64,000 nucleotides of DNA from Micromonospora zingiberis (GTDB lineage: Bacteria > Actinomycetota > Actinomycetes > Mycobacteriales > Micromonosporaceae). The translations under genes and the position numbers were made by a program. The notes beneath the pieces were generated by a model. That model was given only the letters and a program-made list of their open reading frames with translations. It searched no databases and was not told the origin of the DNA. Numbering within the stretch: the stretch's first letter is position 1; each line of letters starts with the position of its first letter. This document shows positions 27,187 to 39,100 of this stretch, in pieces. The stretch covers positions 248,001-312,000 of the forward strand of contig NZ_SJJR01000005.1 of the NCBI RefSeq assembly GCF_004331455.1, given 5' to 3'.

Positions 27187-28083
27187 ATGACGCGGGCACC
27201 GGAAAACCTGCTGGCCGTCCGACGTTTACTGCTCGAACACCTCAACCGCGACCCGAACCGGGTACGAGACGAGGATCTCGAACCCAACGAGGTCGGCATC
27301 GTCGGCGATCCCAACCACCGCGGCGGCTACCACTGTGGTTCCGACCGGGTGGTGCCCAACGACTACTCGGTGGTCGAGTCGCCCCGGGACCGCAACGGCC
27401 TGACCCTCGACGCCGCCGCGCTCGACGTGGGCACCTTCCGGGTCACCGTCGGCGGCCGTAACCACAACCTCCAGACGTTCTCCGTCTGGTGTGTGGCGCA
27501 GTGCACCGCCAATGCCCCGGACACCAGGGACCTTCGGGAAATCATCTACTCACCGGACGGCAGAGTGGTCCGCCGCTGGGACCGGCTCGGCCGGCGCAGC
27601 ACCGGCGACCGCTCCCACCTGTGGCACACCCACTTCAGCTTCTTCCGCGACTCGATCAAGGCCAACCGCGACCAGACGCCACTGTTCCGCCGCTACCTGA
27701 CCAGCATCGGTCTCATCAAACAGGACCCGGAGGCGAACGACATGACACCCGAGGAGCACAACTGGCTCAAGACCGTCCACCGCAACCTGACCGTCCTGGA
27801 CGGGCGCAACCCGATCGGGCAGACGTACACCCGGATGGCGATGGGGGAGGACCACACCGACCCGAAGTTCCAGGTGTCGCATCCGACGTTGCGCAGCATC
27901 GGGGCGCAACTGACCGCACTGCAGACGACGATGGACTCGCTGATGAGCCGTGACTTCACCGACGAGCAGGCGATCGTCACCGGGGTCCTCGCCGGTCTCA
28001 CTCCGCAGGAGATAGCCGCCGCGATCCCACCCACGGTGGCCCAGCAGGTGGTGCAGGAGTTGGGTCGGCGGCTGGCCGCCTGA
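27187..28083 (+). CDS. lysin-like protein of unknown function (possible metallopeptidase)
   Basis: 298-residue protein without a signal peptide or membrane helix. The first 180 residues contain histidine motifs (GGYHCGSDRVVPNDY, and SHLWHTHFSFFRDS) spaced like the zinc site of M15/D-Ala-D-Ala peptidase folds, and an intervening D-rich stretch. The remaining ~110 residues are helical (MTPEEHNWLKTVHRNLTVLDG, then LTPQEIAAAIPPTVAQQVV) and recall tails of actinophage endolysins. I know of similar orphan genes in actinobacteria but cannot name the family. ATG 27187 chosen for the AAAGGGGGA ribosome site; no phage genes are nearby. Confidence 0.6.
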   Translation: MTRAPENLLAVRRLLLEHLNRDPNRVRDEDLEPNEVGIVGDPNHRGGYHCGSDRVVPNDYSVVESPRDRNGLTLDAAALDVGTFRVTVGGRNHNLQTFSVWCVAQCTANAPDTRDLREIIYSPDGRVVRRWDRLGRRSTGDRSHLWHTHFSFFRDSIKANRDQTPLFRRYLTSIGLIKQDPEANDMTPEEHNWLKTVHRNLTVLDGRNPIGQTYTRMAMGEDHTDPKFQVSHPTLRSIGAQLTALQTTMDSLMSRDFTDEQAIVTGVLAGLTPQEIAAAIPPTVAQQVVQELGRRLAA

Positions 28084-28108
28084 CCGCGGCCCGACAACGC
28101 GGGTTACG

Positions 28109-28141
28109 GGTGGCGGCGACCGAGAGCCGGCCGCCGCCACC
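28109..28141. terminator. hairpin between the lysin-like gene and the cold-shock gene
   Basis: GGTGGCGGC (28109-28117) pairs with GCCGCCACC (28133-28141), 9 bp, between two convergent genes. A bidirectional terminator is likely. Confidence 0.55.
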
Positions 28142-28149
28142 GGCACCGG

Positions 28150-28353
28150 TCACAGCGGACGAACGTTGTCCGCCTGTGGACCCTTCTGCCCCTGGGTAAC
28201 GTCGAACTCGACCTTCTGACCCTCGGTCAGCTCCCGGTAGCCACTGCTCGCGATCGCCGAGTAATGGACGAAAACGTCGGGGCCGCCGCCGTCCTGCTCG
28301 ATGAAACCGAAGCCCTTTTCCGAGTTGAACCACTTCACGGTGCCGGTTGCCAT
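28150..28353 (-). CDS. cold-shock domain protein
   Basis: 67-residue single-stranded nucleic-acid-binding protein. Both RNA-binding motifs are present: [14 protein letters not shown] (RNP1 region) and DVFVHYSAI (RNP2). It ends with the usual [13 protein letters not shown]. Length is normal for actinobacterial Csp proteins, which act as RNA chaperones and transcription antiterminators. ATG start with GGGAGAGAG upstream. A hairpin lies in its leader. Confidence 0.96.
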   Translation of the reverse strand: MATGTVKWFNSEKGFGFIEQDGGGPDVFVHYSAIASSGYRELTEGQKVEFDVTQGQKGPQADNVRPL

Positions 28354-28632
28354 GCGTTTCTCTCTCCCTGTTCCACGCGGGCGACCGCCGGCTGCACGCC
28401 GGTGATCGCCCGAATACCTTCCCGACATTAACCGGTAGAAAGCACATTTGCCGGCCGAAGCGCCTGAGGGCGTGTATCGAAGTGCCCGGCCGGCGGGCCG
28501 ACGGGCGCCGGCGACCAGCGGCCTACCACCTCTGGCGGAGGCCGGGTCAGGGATCACCCGGAGACGATCGAGGGCAACGTCGGGTGGAAACCCGATGTTC
28601 GCGGCACTGGCCCAGGCCATAGCGTACGTAGC
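28354..28632. other. intergenic region with the cold-shock leader hairpin
   Basis: About 280 bases between divergent csp and DedA genes. GCGACCGCCGGC (28381-28392) and GCCGGTGATCGC (28398-28409) form a stem of about 10-12 bp in the 5' leader of csp, around 30 nt before its start codon. Csp leaders often carry temperature-responsive structures; that role here is inference. Confidence 0.4.
28620..28625 (+). promoter_or_regulatory. -10 box of the second DedA gene, leaderless type
   Basis: TAGCGT ends 7 nt before the ATG at 28633; no ribosome site is present. Confidence 0.45.
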
Positions 28633-29241
28633 ATGGCAGAGGAGTTGGCCCAGGTCGGAGAGTTACCCATCGCCCTGCTGATGGCCGTGCTCGGGGTGGT
28701 CATGCTGTTCGACGCGGTGCCACTGTTCGGCGTCCTGGTTCCCGGTGACGTCGCGGTGCTCGCCGCGGTGGCGGTCGGCACACCCAGCACCGGCCTGGCG
28801 ACCTTCGTCGCCGTGGTCGCCGGATGCCTGGCCGGCTGGTCACTGACGTTCCTCGTCGGCCGACGGTGGGGCGAGCGGCTGCGCCGCAGCCGCTTCGGTG
28901 ACTGGGTCGGCGAGCCCCGCTGGGCGGCGGCCGAGCGGATCCTGCGCCGCGACGGCGGACGACTGGTGCTGGTCGCGCCCTTCCTGCCGGTGTTCAACGC
29001 GCTGCTGCCACTGGCGGCGGGCGGTCTGCGCATGTCGTACCGGCGGTTTCTCGGCTTCGCGGCGCTCGGCGCGGGTGCCTGGGCCGGGCTCTACCTGGCG
29101 GTGGGCACCGCGGCACGGTCACTGGCCAGGCTGCTACCAACCGGGACGAGCCCGCTGCTGATCACCATGGCCGGGGGCCTCGTACTGGCGGCGCTGGTGC
29201 TGCTCAGCACGCGTCGCCGGCTCCGTAAGGTCACCAACTGA
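28633..29241 (+). CDS. DedA family membrane protein
   Basis: 202-residue protein with about five membrane segments. DedA signatures: [30 protein letters not shown], and [23 protein letters not shown]. These proteins are implicated in lipid-carrier recycling and membrane-potential homeostasis. Shorter than, and separate from, the DedA-PAP2 protein at 20125. It ends 19 nt from the convergent MBL hydrolase gene. Confidence 0.87.
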   Translation: MAEELAQVGELPIALLMAVLGVVMLFDAVPLFGVLVPGDVAVLAAVAVGTPSTGLATFVAVVAGCLAGWSLTFLVGRRWGERLRRSRFGDWVGEPRWAAAERILRRDGGRLVLVAPFLPVFNALLPLAAGGLRMSYRRFLGFAALGAGAWAGLYLAVGTAARSLARLLPTGTSPLLITMAGGLVLAALVLLSTRRRLRKVTN

Positions 29242-29260
29242 CCCCCGACCACCGTGCCGG

Positions 29261-29914
29261 TCACCAGCCGCGCGCCCGCCATTCGCCCAGCTGGGGACGC
29301 TCCGCGCCGAGCGTCGAGTCCCGACCGTGCCCCGGGTAGAACCAGGTCTCGTCCGGCAACCGGTCGAACAACTTGTGCTCCACGTCGTCGATCAACGCGG
29401 CGAAGCGCTCCGGGTCCCGATCCGTGTTACCGACGCCACCGGGAAAGAGACTGTCCCCGGTGAAGAGGTGCGGGATGCCGCCGGGGTCGCGGTAGAGCAG
29501 TGCCACCGAGCCCGGGGTGTGCCCCTTGATGTGGATGACCTCCAGGGCGCAGTCGCCGACCGCGACGCTGTCGCCGTCGGCCAGGGGCTGCGCCTCGATC
29601 GGCAGTCCGGCCGCGTCGTCGGCGTGCACCAGCACGCGGGCGCCGGTCTTGGCGACCACCTCCTCCAGCCCCACCCAGTGGTCCATGTGCCGGTGGGTGG
29701 TGACGACCGCGGCCAACCCGGCGTCACCGACCAACTCCAGCAGGCGCGGTGCCTCGTTGGCCGCGTCGATCAGCACCTGCTCGCCGGTGTTACGGCAGCG
29801 CAGCAGGTACGCGTTGTTGTCCATCGGCCCGACCGACAGCTTGGTGATGCTCAGCCGGTCGAGTTCGCGTACCGCCGCAGGGCCGCCGGCAGTGACTTCT
29901 CCGTCGTACGTCAT
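29261..29914 (-). CDS. MBL-fold metallohydrolase (glyoxalase II-like)
   Basis: 217-residue soluble enzyme. The zinc site is TTHRHMDHW (HxHxDH), with further ligands in GHTPGS, FTGDSLFPGG (Asp) and FYPGHGRD (His). This order fits the hydroxyacylglutathione hydrolase/MBL subgroup; in an actinobacterium the thiol ester substrate could be a mycothiol conjugate. It begins 6 nt after the MDMPI-family gene, so the two form an operon, which strengthens a mycothiol-linked role. Confidence 0.88.
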   Translation of the reverse strand: MTYDGEVTAGGPAAVRELDRLSITKLSVGPMDNNAYLLRCRNTGEQVLIDAANEAPRLLELVGDAGLAAVVTTHRHMDHWVGLEEVVAKTGARVLVHADDAAGLPIEAQPLADGDSVAVGDCALEVIHIKGHTPGSVALLYRDPGGIPHLFTGDSLFPGGVGNTDRDPERFAALIDDVEHKLFDRLPDETWFYPGHGRDSTLGAERPQLGEWRARGW

Positions 29915-29920
29915 GTCTGG

Positions 29921-30637
29921 CTAGATCCATTCGGGTGGGCGGGGGAGCTGGCCGTCAGGGGTGACGGTCAGGGTGTCACCGGGGCTGCGGCCGGTCAGCC
30001 AGGCGGCCAGCTCGACCGCCGGACCGGCGACGACCGGCGCCTGCGCGCGGTCGCCGATCACGAGTTCGTGGCTGCTGCCGTCGAAGCGCAGCACCATCGC
30101 CGGTGCGTCGTCGCGGCCGGCGAAGGCGGTGGCCACCTCGCGCAGCAGCCGGTGACCGAAGTCCGGCGCCCAGTCGTGCGGCCGGTAACCGGCGGCCAGG
30201 TCGACGTGATGGATCTCCAGTTCGCGTAGCCGACCCCAGACCAGCAGGGAGGCCGGCCAAGGTCCGCGCCGGGTCTGCACGGTGACGGCCCAGGCCGACA
30301 CCGGCATCGCCGCGACCGCCTCGGCGTACCGGTCGGCACTGCGGCGCAGGTCGGCAAGCTGATCGCCGGGCGGGCGGGGTGCCCCGGCCTCGATGTCGGC
30401 GGTACGCGCCTCGGCGCTGGCGTACATCGGGATCAGTTCGCCGGTACGGGCCGAGGTGAGCAGGTTGCCGAAGCCGTCGGCGTTGCGGGCCAGATGGGCC
30501 AGCACGTGACCGCGGGTCCACCCCGGCAGCAGCGACGGTGCGGCCAGGTCGGCGGCGTCGAAGCGGGCCGCCGTACGCAGCAGCCGAGCCGTCGCGTCGT
30601 CCACGTCACCGGTCAGCAGCAGCGGGTCCATGGTCAC
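29921..30637 (-). CDS. maleylpyruvate isomerase family mycothiol-dependent enzyme
   Basis: 238-residue DinB/MDMPI-type protein. The N-terminal helical bundle has the metal-binding block GWTRGHVLAHLARNADGFGNLL and later the ELEIHHVDLAAGYRPHDW segment with two more histidines; the C-terminal ~70 residues form the MDMPI C domain. Such enzymes use mycothiol as cofactor in isomerase or transferase reactions. GTG 30637 follows a TAGGGT -10 box by 6 nt; ATG 30631 is an alternative start. Co-transcribed with the MBL hydrolase downstream. Confidence 0.85.
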   Translation of the reverse strand: MTMDPLLLTGDVDDATARLLRTAARFDAADLAAPSLLPGWTRGHVLAHLARNADGFGNLLTSARTGELIPMYASAEARTADIEAGAPRPPGDQLADLRRSADRYAEAVAAMPVSAWAVTVQTRRGPWPASLLVWGRLRELEIHHVDLAAGYRPHDWAPDFGHRLLREVATAFAGRDDAPAMVLRFDGSSHELVIGDRAQAPVVAGPAVELAAWLTGRSPGDTLTVTPDGQLPRPPEWI

Positions 30638-30643
30638 GTATCG

Positions 30644-30649
30644 ACCCTA
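30644..30649 (-). promoter_or_regulatory. -10 box of the MDMPI-MBL operon, leaderless type
   Basis: TAGGGT on the minus strand ends 6 nt before GTG 30637. Confidence 0.5.
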
Positions 30650-30806
30650 ACCGGCCGTGCCGGCCGCGTCGCCGGGGAATTCACTTCCGGCGCAGGCCCA
30701 ACGCCTCCTACCGTTGGGGAGGTTCGCGGCGCCGGAGCGGAGGGGGTGGTGGTCATGCCGGTCACCGCACGTCTGTATCACCCGCAGCAACCCTGAACGA
30801 GGAGCC

Positions 30807-31844
30807 TTGAACATCACACTGACCGCCCTGGGTTGGGACGACGACCGGGCGGCTTACCTCCGTCGTATCCACACCGACCACCGTCCGGGCCGGGTCGCCC
30901 GGGTCGACCGTGGCGTCTGCACCGTGCTCACCGAGGACGGACCGGTGCGGGCCTCCTGCGGCGGGGCCGTGCTGGCCGCCGCCGCGGGCGACGCCACCCG
31001 GCTGCCCGGCGCGGGTGACTGGGTGCTGCTCGGCACCTGGCCCGACGCGCGGGTGACCGTGGAGGCGGTGCTGCCCCGGCGTACCGCGCTGATCCGGCGT
31101 ACCGCCGGCAAGGACGCCAGCGGTCAACTGTTGGCCGCCAACCTGGACACCGCCGCCGTGGTGGAGCCGGTGCACCCCGAGCCGGACGCCGCCCGCATCG
31201 AGCGGTTGCTCTCACTGGTGCACGAGTCCGGCGCCCGGCCGCTGGTCGTCCTCACCAAGACCGACCTGACGCCCGACCCGACGGCGGTGGCGCGTCAACT
31301 CGCGGCCCTCGCACCCGGGGTACCGGTGCTGCCGGTCAGCGCCGAGACGGGCACCGGCCTGGAACCGCTGCGCGCCGAGGTGGCCCCGGGCCGGACGCTC
31401 GGCCTGCTGGGCCCCTCCGGCGCCGGCAAGTCGAGTCTGGTCAACGCGCTGGTCGGGGCGGTGGTCATGCCGACCCAGTCGATCCGGCGGGTCGACGGCA
31501 AGGGGCGACACACCACCACCTGGCGGGCGCTGGTGCCGCTGCCCGGTGGCGGTGCCGTGCTGGACACCCCCGGCGTACGGGCGGTCGGCCTGCTCGACGG
31601 CGCGTCCGGCCTCGACCGGGCCTTCAGCGACATCGCCGACCTCGCCGCCGGCTGCCGGTACGGCGACTGCCGGCACGAGGCCGAGCCGGGCTGTGGCGTG
31701 CGGGCCGCGCTGGACTCCGGCGAGTTGTCTCCCCGCCGCTGGGAAAGCTGGCGTCGCCTGAACCGCGAGATCGCCCACGAATCCCACCGCCACAGCACCC
31801 GCCCCATCCGGACCAAGGGCCCCCGCTCCACCCACCCCCGCTGA
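30807..31844 (+). CDS. rsgA: ribosome small-subunit-dependent GTPase RsgA
   Basis: Assists late 30S maturation. 345 residues. An OB-fold N-terminal domain (LTALGWDDDRAAYL...RVARVDRGVCTV) precedes a circularly permuted GTPase, in which the G4 motif TKTDL comes before the P-loop GPSGAGKSSLVNAL and G3 DTPGVR. The C-terminal zinc motif is GCRYGDCRHEAEPGCGV. The start is uncertain: TTG 30807 gives the normal N-terminus and has GAGGAG just upstream (rather close). The open frame extends back to 30657 without homology. Confidence 0.92.
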   Translation: MNITLTALGWDDDRAAYLRRIHTDHRPGRVARVDRGVCTVLTEDGPVRASCGGAVLAAAAGDATRLPGAGDWVLLGTWPDARVTVEAVLPRRTALIRRTAGKDASGQLLAANLDTAAVVEPVHPEPDAARIERLLSLVHESGARPLVVLTKTDLTPDPTAVARQLAALAPGVPVLPVSAETGTGLEPLRAEVAPGRTLGLLGPSGAGKSSLVNALVGAVVMPTQSIRRVDGKGRHTTTWRALVPLPGGGAVLDTPGVRAVGLLDGASGLDRAFSDIADLAAGCRYGDCRHEAEPGCGVRAALDSGELSPRRWESWRRLNREIAHESHRHSTRPIRTKGPRSTHPR

Positions 31845-31992
31845 CCCCACCCATCACCACCCCGCCCCCGCTCCCGCCCGCTTTGCCCATGTCCGCCTCC
31901 GCCCCGCCCCGGCTCCCGCCCGCGCCCGCGCACCCGCTCTGCCCGCACTCCCGCCTTCGCGCTGCCCTCGCTCCCGCTCTGCCCTCGCTCCC

Positions 31993-32073
31993 GCGCTGGC
32001 GCTTCGCCCGTGCCCGCCCGCGCTAGCGCTCCGCCCGCGCCCGCCCGGGCTGGCGCTCCGCCCGTGCCCGCCC
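31993..32073. repeat. three 27-bp tandem repeats
   Basis: Units at 31993-32019, 32020-32046 and 32047-32073 share the frame GCGCTGGCGCTCCGCCCG then TGCCCGCCC, with two to four substitutions each. No function evident. Confidence 0.8.
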
Positions 32074-32086
32074 TTGCCTTCGCCGT

Positions 32087-32156
32087 CGATCTTGCAGTTT
32101 TGGTCGCCTGAATGTCGCGTTCATTTGCTTATGTCCCGACCAAAAGTGCAAGATCG
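32087..32156. repeat. long inverted repeat, variant of the ATCTTG family (copy D)
   Basis: 20-nt arms (32087-32106 and 32137-32156) match at 19 of 20 positions around a 30-nt, AT-richer loop. The outer ends read CGATCTTG, like copies A-C, but the inner arm (CAGTTTTGGTCG) differs. It lies between rsgA and uvrA, both on the plus strand. Confidence 0.75.
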
Positions 32157-32197
32157 CGGGTGCGGGTGCGGGTGCGGGTGCGGGTGCGGGTGCGGGT
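32156..32197 (+). repeat. seven perfect GCGGGT hexamers
   Basis: Seven uninterrupted GCGGGT units, directly followed by G-runs (GGGGGG, GGGGG, GGGG, GGGGG, GGGGG, GGGG, GGG) to about 32245. The plus strand could form G-quadruplexes about 130 bases upstream of uvrA. Confidence 0.85.
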
Positions 32198-32378
32198 GCG
32201 GGGGGCAGGGGGCAAGGGGTGGGGGTGTTGGGGGTGGGGTGGGATGTGTGGTGGGGGAGTTTGTCGGGGGTCGGGTCTACAGTTGCCGGGGCGCACTCTC
32301 CGCGCTGACACAACCGCTGGGTTCACCTCAAAAGCGGACAGATCCTCCTCGTCATTCTCACCCGGGAGTACACGGACC

Positions 32379-35318
<2,940 letters not shown>

Positions 35319-35320
35319 CC

Positions 35321-35424
35321 GCACCGGTCCGGCCTGCACCGGTCCGGCCTGCACCGGTCCGGCCTGCACCGGCCCGGCCTGCACCGGCCCGGCCTGCACC
35401 GGCCCGGCCTGCACCGGCCCGGGC
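35321..35424. repeat. 15-bp tandem repeat downstream of uvrA
   Basis: Six full copies of GCACCGGTCCGGCCT (first three with GGTCC, next three with GGCCC) plus a partial seventh, starting 3 nt after the uvrA stop. Each unit contains the CCGG core and can fold on itself. The two sequence blocks suggest growth by unequal crossover or slippage. Confidence 0.9.
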
Positions 35425-35568
35425 CGGTCGCCGGGCCCGGGCTGAGGCGCCGCGCGGGGTCGGTCACGCGCGGGAGTGGTCGATCGGGTGAACCGCCAGG
35501 CAGAGTGGTCCGGGTTGAGGAAAGGTAGCCACGGATCATGCACGGTGGTAGCCGAGGAGGGGTACGCG

Positions 35569-36048
35569 ATGACTGACGACCAGGTGGCGGCTGCGGGTAC
35601 GGTGCGGACGCGGCGGACGTTGCTGGCCGGTGCGGGAGCGGCCGGCGCGGCGGTGGTGCTCTCCGCCTGTGGTGGCGGAGACGACAACGGCGCGGCGCCG
35701 ACCAGCCCCGGTCCGCAGGTGACGAACACCGGCGACGCCGGTGGCGGCGACCGGCAGGGCAGCCAGTCCCTGGCCCGGACCACCGACATTCCGTTGGGCG
35801 GGGGTGCCATCCTGGCCGCCCAGGGGATCGTGATCACCCAGCCCTCGGCGGGGGAGTTCCGCGGTTTCGACCCGAAGTGCCCGCACCAGGGGTGCAACGT
35901 GTCGACCATCGAGGGCGGCACGATCAACTGTGTCTGCCACCAGAGCAGGTTCTCCATCGAGGACGGCTCGGTGCAGTCCGGTCCGTCCCCTGCGCCACTC
36001 GCACCCAAGAACGTCAAGGTCGAGGGCGACCAGATCTCCCTCGCCTGA
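35569..36048 (+). CDS. Rieske [2Fe-2S] protein, Tat-exported lipoprotein
   Basis: 159-residue redox protein. The N-terminus RTRRTLLAGAGAAGAAVVLSAC combines a twin-arginine signal and a lipobox (LSAC), so it is exported folded and anchored to the outer membrane face. A Gly/Pro/Asp linker of ~45 residues follows. The Rieske site is CPHQGC ... CVCHQSRF: one Cys/His pair from each motif bind the cluster and the remaining Cys of each can form the usual disulfide. The redox partner is not evident; not part of a cytochrome bc operon. ATG 35569 with GAGGAGGGG upstream. Confidence 0.92.
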   Translation: MTDDQVAAAGTVRTRRTLLAGAGAAGAAVVLSACGGGDDNGAAPTSPGPQVTNTGDAGGGDRQGSQSLARTTDIPLGGGAILAAQGIVITQPSAGEFRGFDPKCPHQGCNVSTIEGGTINCVCHQSRFSIEDGSVQSGPSPAPLAPKNVKVEGDQISLA

Positions 36049-36071
36049 GCCGCCCGGCCGGGTCAGCCGAT

Positions 36072-36104
36072 GGTCGTGGCCGGGGCACCACCCCGGCCAC
36101 GACC
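36072..36104. terminator. bidirectional terminator between the Rieske and acylase genes
   Basis: GGTCGTGGCCGGGG (36072-36085) pairs perfectly with CCCCGGCCACGACC (36091-36104) around a 5-nt loop, between two convergent genes. Confidence 0.85.
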
Positions 36105-36112
36105 GATCGTCC

Positions 36113-39100
36113 TCAGTGCGCGTACGCGGACAGCTCCCAGAGGGAGAAGCCGTAGGAACTGCCTCGGGTGAGGCCGTACATCCGCACGTACCGGGCCTGC
36201 TGCGGGGCGAAGGCGAGCACATCGGTGCCGCCGTCACCCGCCGTGGTCGACCACACCGGGCGCCAGGTGGTGCCGTCGGTGGAGACCTCGACCCGATACG
36301 ACCGGGCGTACGCCGCCTCCCAGGCCAGCACCACCCGGCCGACCTGCCGCACGCTGCCCAGGTCCACCCGGATCCACTGGTTGTCCGACCAGGAACTGGC
36401 CCACCGGGTGCCCAGGTCCCCGTCGACGGCGCGGGCGGCACCATTGCCGAGTTGGCTGCTGGACGCCGTCACCGGCCGCCCGACGGCCAGGTTGGTCAGG
36501 TCGTCGCCACGTCGGGCGGGGAACGAGACCACCTGCTGGTAGGTGGGGCGGTTCTGCCAGGCGATGGTGGCGTGCTTGATGCCGCCCAGCGGGGACTGGA
36601 TGATCGCGTCCGCGCACCACTGGTCACCGGCGGCGCAGGTGTCGTCGCCCGGATACGTCGTACTGGCCGGGGTGGCCGCCGCCGTGCGCAGGGTGTCCAG
36701 CAGGATCTGCCGGCACGAGGCGAGGTTGCCGTTGCCGCAGAAGGTACGCCCGAGTCCGCCGGCCACCGGGTCGCCGAGGACGGCCCGCAGGTCCTTGTCG
36801 ACGTAGCCCCACCAGCCGTACTGGAACGCCGAGCCCTTGTGGGTCTGGGCGCTGTTCGCCGAGGACGGCAGGTTCGACACGTCGCCCTGTTGCCGGCCCG
36901 ATGGCGACTCGTTCACCTGCAACGTGTTGACCAGGGACTGGTACAGGTCCGGGCCGAGCGGATCGCGGAACATGCCCCGGACCAGCAGCGGCCACCAGGC
37001 GTCGAGGGTGCGGATCGCCTCGGCGTGCTGGTACACCTTGCTGCCCTTGCTGGTCTCCACCCGCAGGGCGCCGGCCTGCCGCCAGGCCTTCAACCGGCTG
37101 ATCTCGGCGGCCAGCGCGGTGTCGGTGACCGGCTGGCTCTCCAGCACCCGGATCAGTTCGCCGAGCACCTCGGCCCCGCGCAGGTCGGTCAGGCCGGCCC
37201 GCTGCACCAGCTCGGTCAGCGAGGCCCGGTCGAACGTGCGGCCCGCCGCGAGGGCCGCCCGCACCGGCTTGTCCAGCAGCTCACCCCGGTGTACGGCGCC
37301 GAAGCTGAAGTTGCCGTCGGCGGCGCCGAAGTCCTTGGCCTGCTTGTTGTTCCAGCTGATGTAGTAGTCCTGGTTGATCGACTGAGGGTGCGCGGAGCGC
37401 GGCGCGTACCGGGCGGTGCGGGCGTCCGGGTCGAAGTCCTGCCACTCGTAGGCCCGATCGGCGCGCATCGGCAGGTTCGGGTTGCTGCCGGCGGCGCGTA
37501 CCGGGTTGAGCCCGGAGTTGAAGTACCCCGCCTGGGTCGAGTTCACGTAGAACCAGTTGAAGGCGTACTCGACGTTGTGCGCCGAGTTCAGGAACGCCTC
37601 GGCGGTGCCCATCTGGGTCGGGTCGTTGAACATCTGGAAACCGATCGCCGAGTCGGCCTCCCGCCCGTAGGTGGAGCGCAGCTGGGTGAAGGCGTGCGGG
37701 GCGCCGCCGACGGTGCCGCGCCAGGCCACCAGGCCCAGCTTCGTCCGCCAGGCGACCAGCTTGTACGACCCGGCCGGGGTGCTGTCGGCGACGGTCGGGT
37801 TCCACCGGTTGACGTGGGACAGCTCCTCCATCGCCAGGCACTGGCCCCGGAACACGTAGTGGTTGCTGGCCAGCGTCGGCGTGCCACCGCCGGGTACGCA
37901 CAGCGGCACCGCGTACGTGTCGGTGATGTCGTGGACGGACGAGGTGGCGCTCCAGGCGTAGTCCTGGCCCCGGCCGAGCAGCACGTAGAGGTTGAGCCCG
38001 GCGAAGGCGGCACCCCGGGCGCTGATGCCGGGGCCCTGCAACTCCTGGACCATCAGCAGTTGGGGGGAGAAGTAGCCGGTCTGTGGCCCGAACACGGCGA
38101 TCGGATGGCCGGTCGCGGAGTGCTCGGCGGAGATCACCGCCGCGTTGGACATGCCCCGGTTGGCCGGGGTGATGGTCAGCCCGGAGAGCGCGGCGGCCAG
38201 CTCCGAGGCGCTGGTGGAGCCGGCGGTGGTGGCGGAGCCGGTGGCATCGGTGACGATCGGCTCGACCCGGGCCGAGCCCGCGTCGGGCAGCACCACGCTG
38301 GGGGCGTCGGGGGAGGCGTCGCCGTACGGGAAGCTCTGCCCGTCGTGCAGGGTCAGCACGGTCTCCGGGTCGTGCTGCCCCCGGAAGCCGTTCCACACCC
38401 GGTCGCCCTCGACCGGTCCGTACTTGGCGCGGGCGGCGATGCGGACCAGCGCGGACTGCATCTCGGTGCCGCCACCGCCGCCGAACAGGCCGCCGACCAC
38501 GCCGGCGATGGCGATCAGGTCGGTCATCGTGAACGGCTTCGGCCCACCGGCGTTGGTGATCGCGTCGAGGTGGCCGGTCAGCACGTACTCACCGGGGCAG
38601 TTGCGGCCGGACATGCAGGTGCGGATGTAGGCGTTGACTCCGGCGATGTAGTCCTGCACGTCGGCGTAGAGCTGTTCGCCACGGGCGCCGCCCTTCTGCC
38701 GCAGCGCCGCCACCTGTGCCGCCAGGTCGGCCTCCGTGTAGGGGGAGGTACGCCAGACGCTCTGTTCCAGGTCCCGGTTGCCGGGGGCGCCACCGGCGAA
38801 CGAGGTCAGGGTGCCCCGGCCGACGTGGCGTAGCAGGTCCATGGTGAACAGCCGGTCCTCGGCTCCGGCGTATCCCGCGCCGTACATGGTGCCGGCCCGG
38901 GTGGTGCCGGTGATGTGCGGGACGCCGGTGGTGGCATCCCGCACGATCCGTACGTCCGAGCGCGGCGAGTAGTCGCGTTCGACCTGGTTGGGGGCGACGC
39001 CGAAGGCGGCGTCGTGGAAGAACTCGCCGATCTGTTCCTCGCGCAGCCCGGCGTAGCCGTAGACGAGGTTGGCGTACTTGTCGAGTTGGTCGGCGGAGTG

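Larger units (their letters stand above)
31845..32378. other. low-complexity intergenic region upstream of uvrA
   Basis: 534 bases with strong strand asymmetry. From 31850 to 32080 the plus strand is C-rich; it includes three 27-bp near-repeats (31993-32073). A long inverted repeat follows (32087-32156), then seven GCGGGT units and a G-run tract to about 32280. The uvrA promoter should lie in 32270-32360. No gene is credible here; open frames are compositional. Confidence 0.7.

Noticed and set aside
31850-32080. Pro/Ala-rich reading frames downstream of rsgA
   Set aside because: Explained by C-rich repeats; no initiation site and no conserved composition.
35321-35424. Possible protein-coding extension of uvrA or a short repeat peptide
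   Set aside because: The repeat starts after the uvrA stop; no start codon with a ribosome site precedes it.
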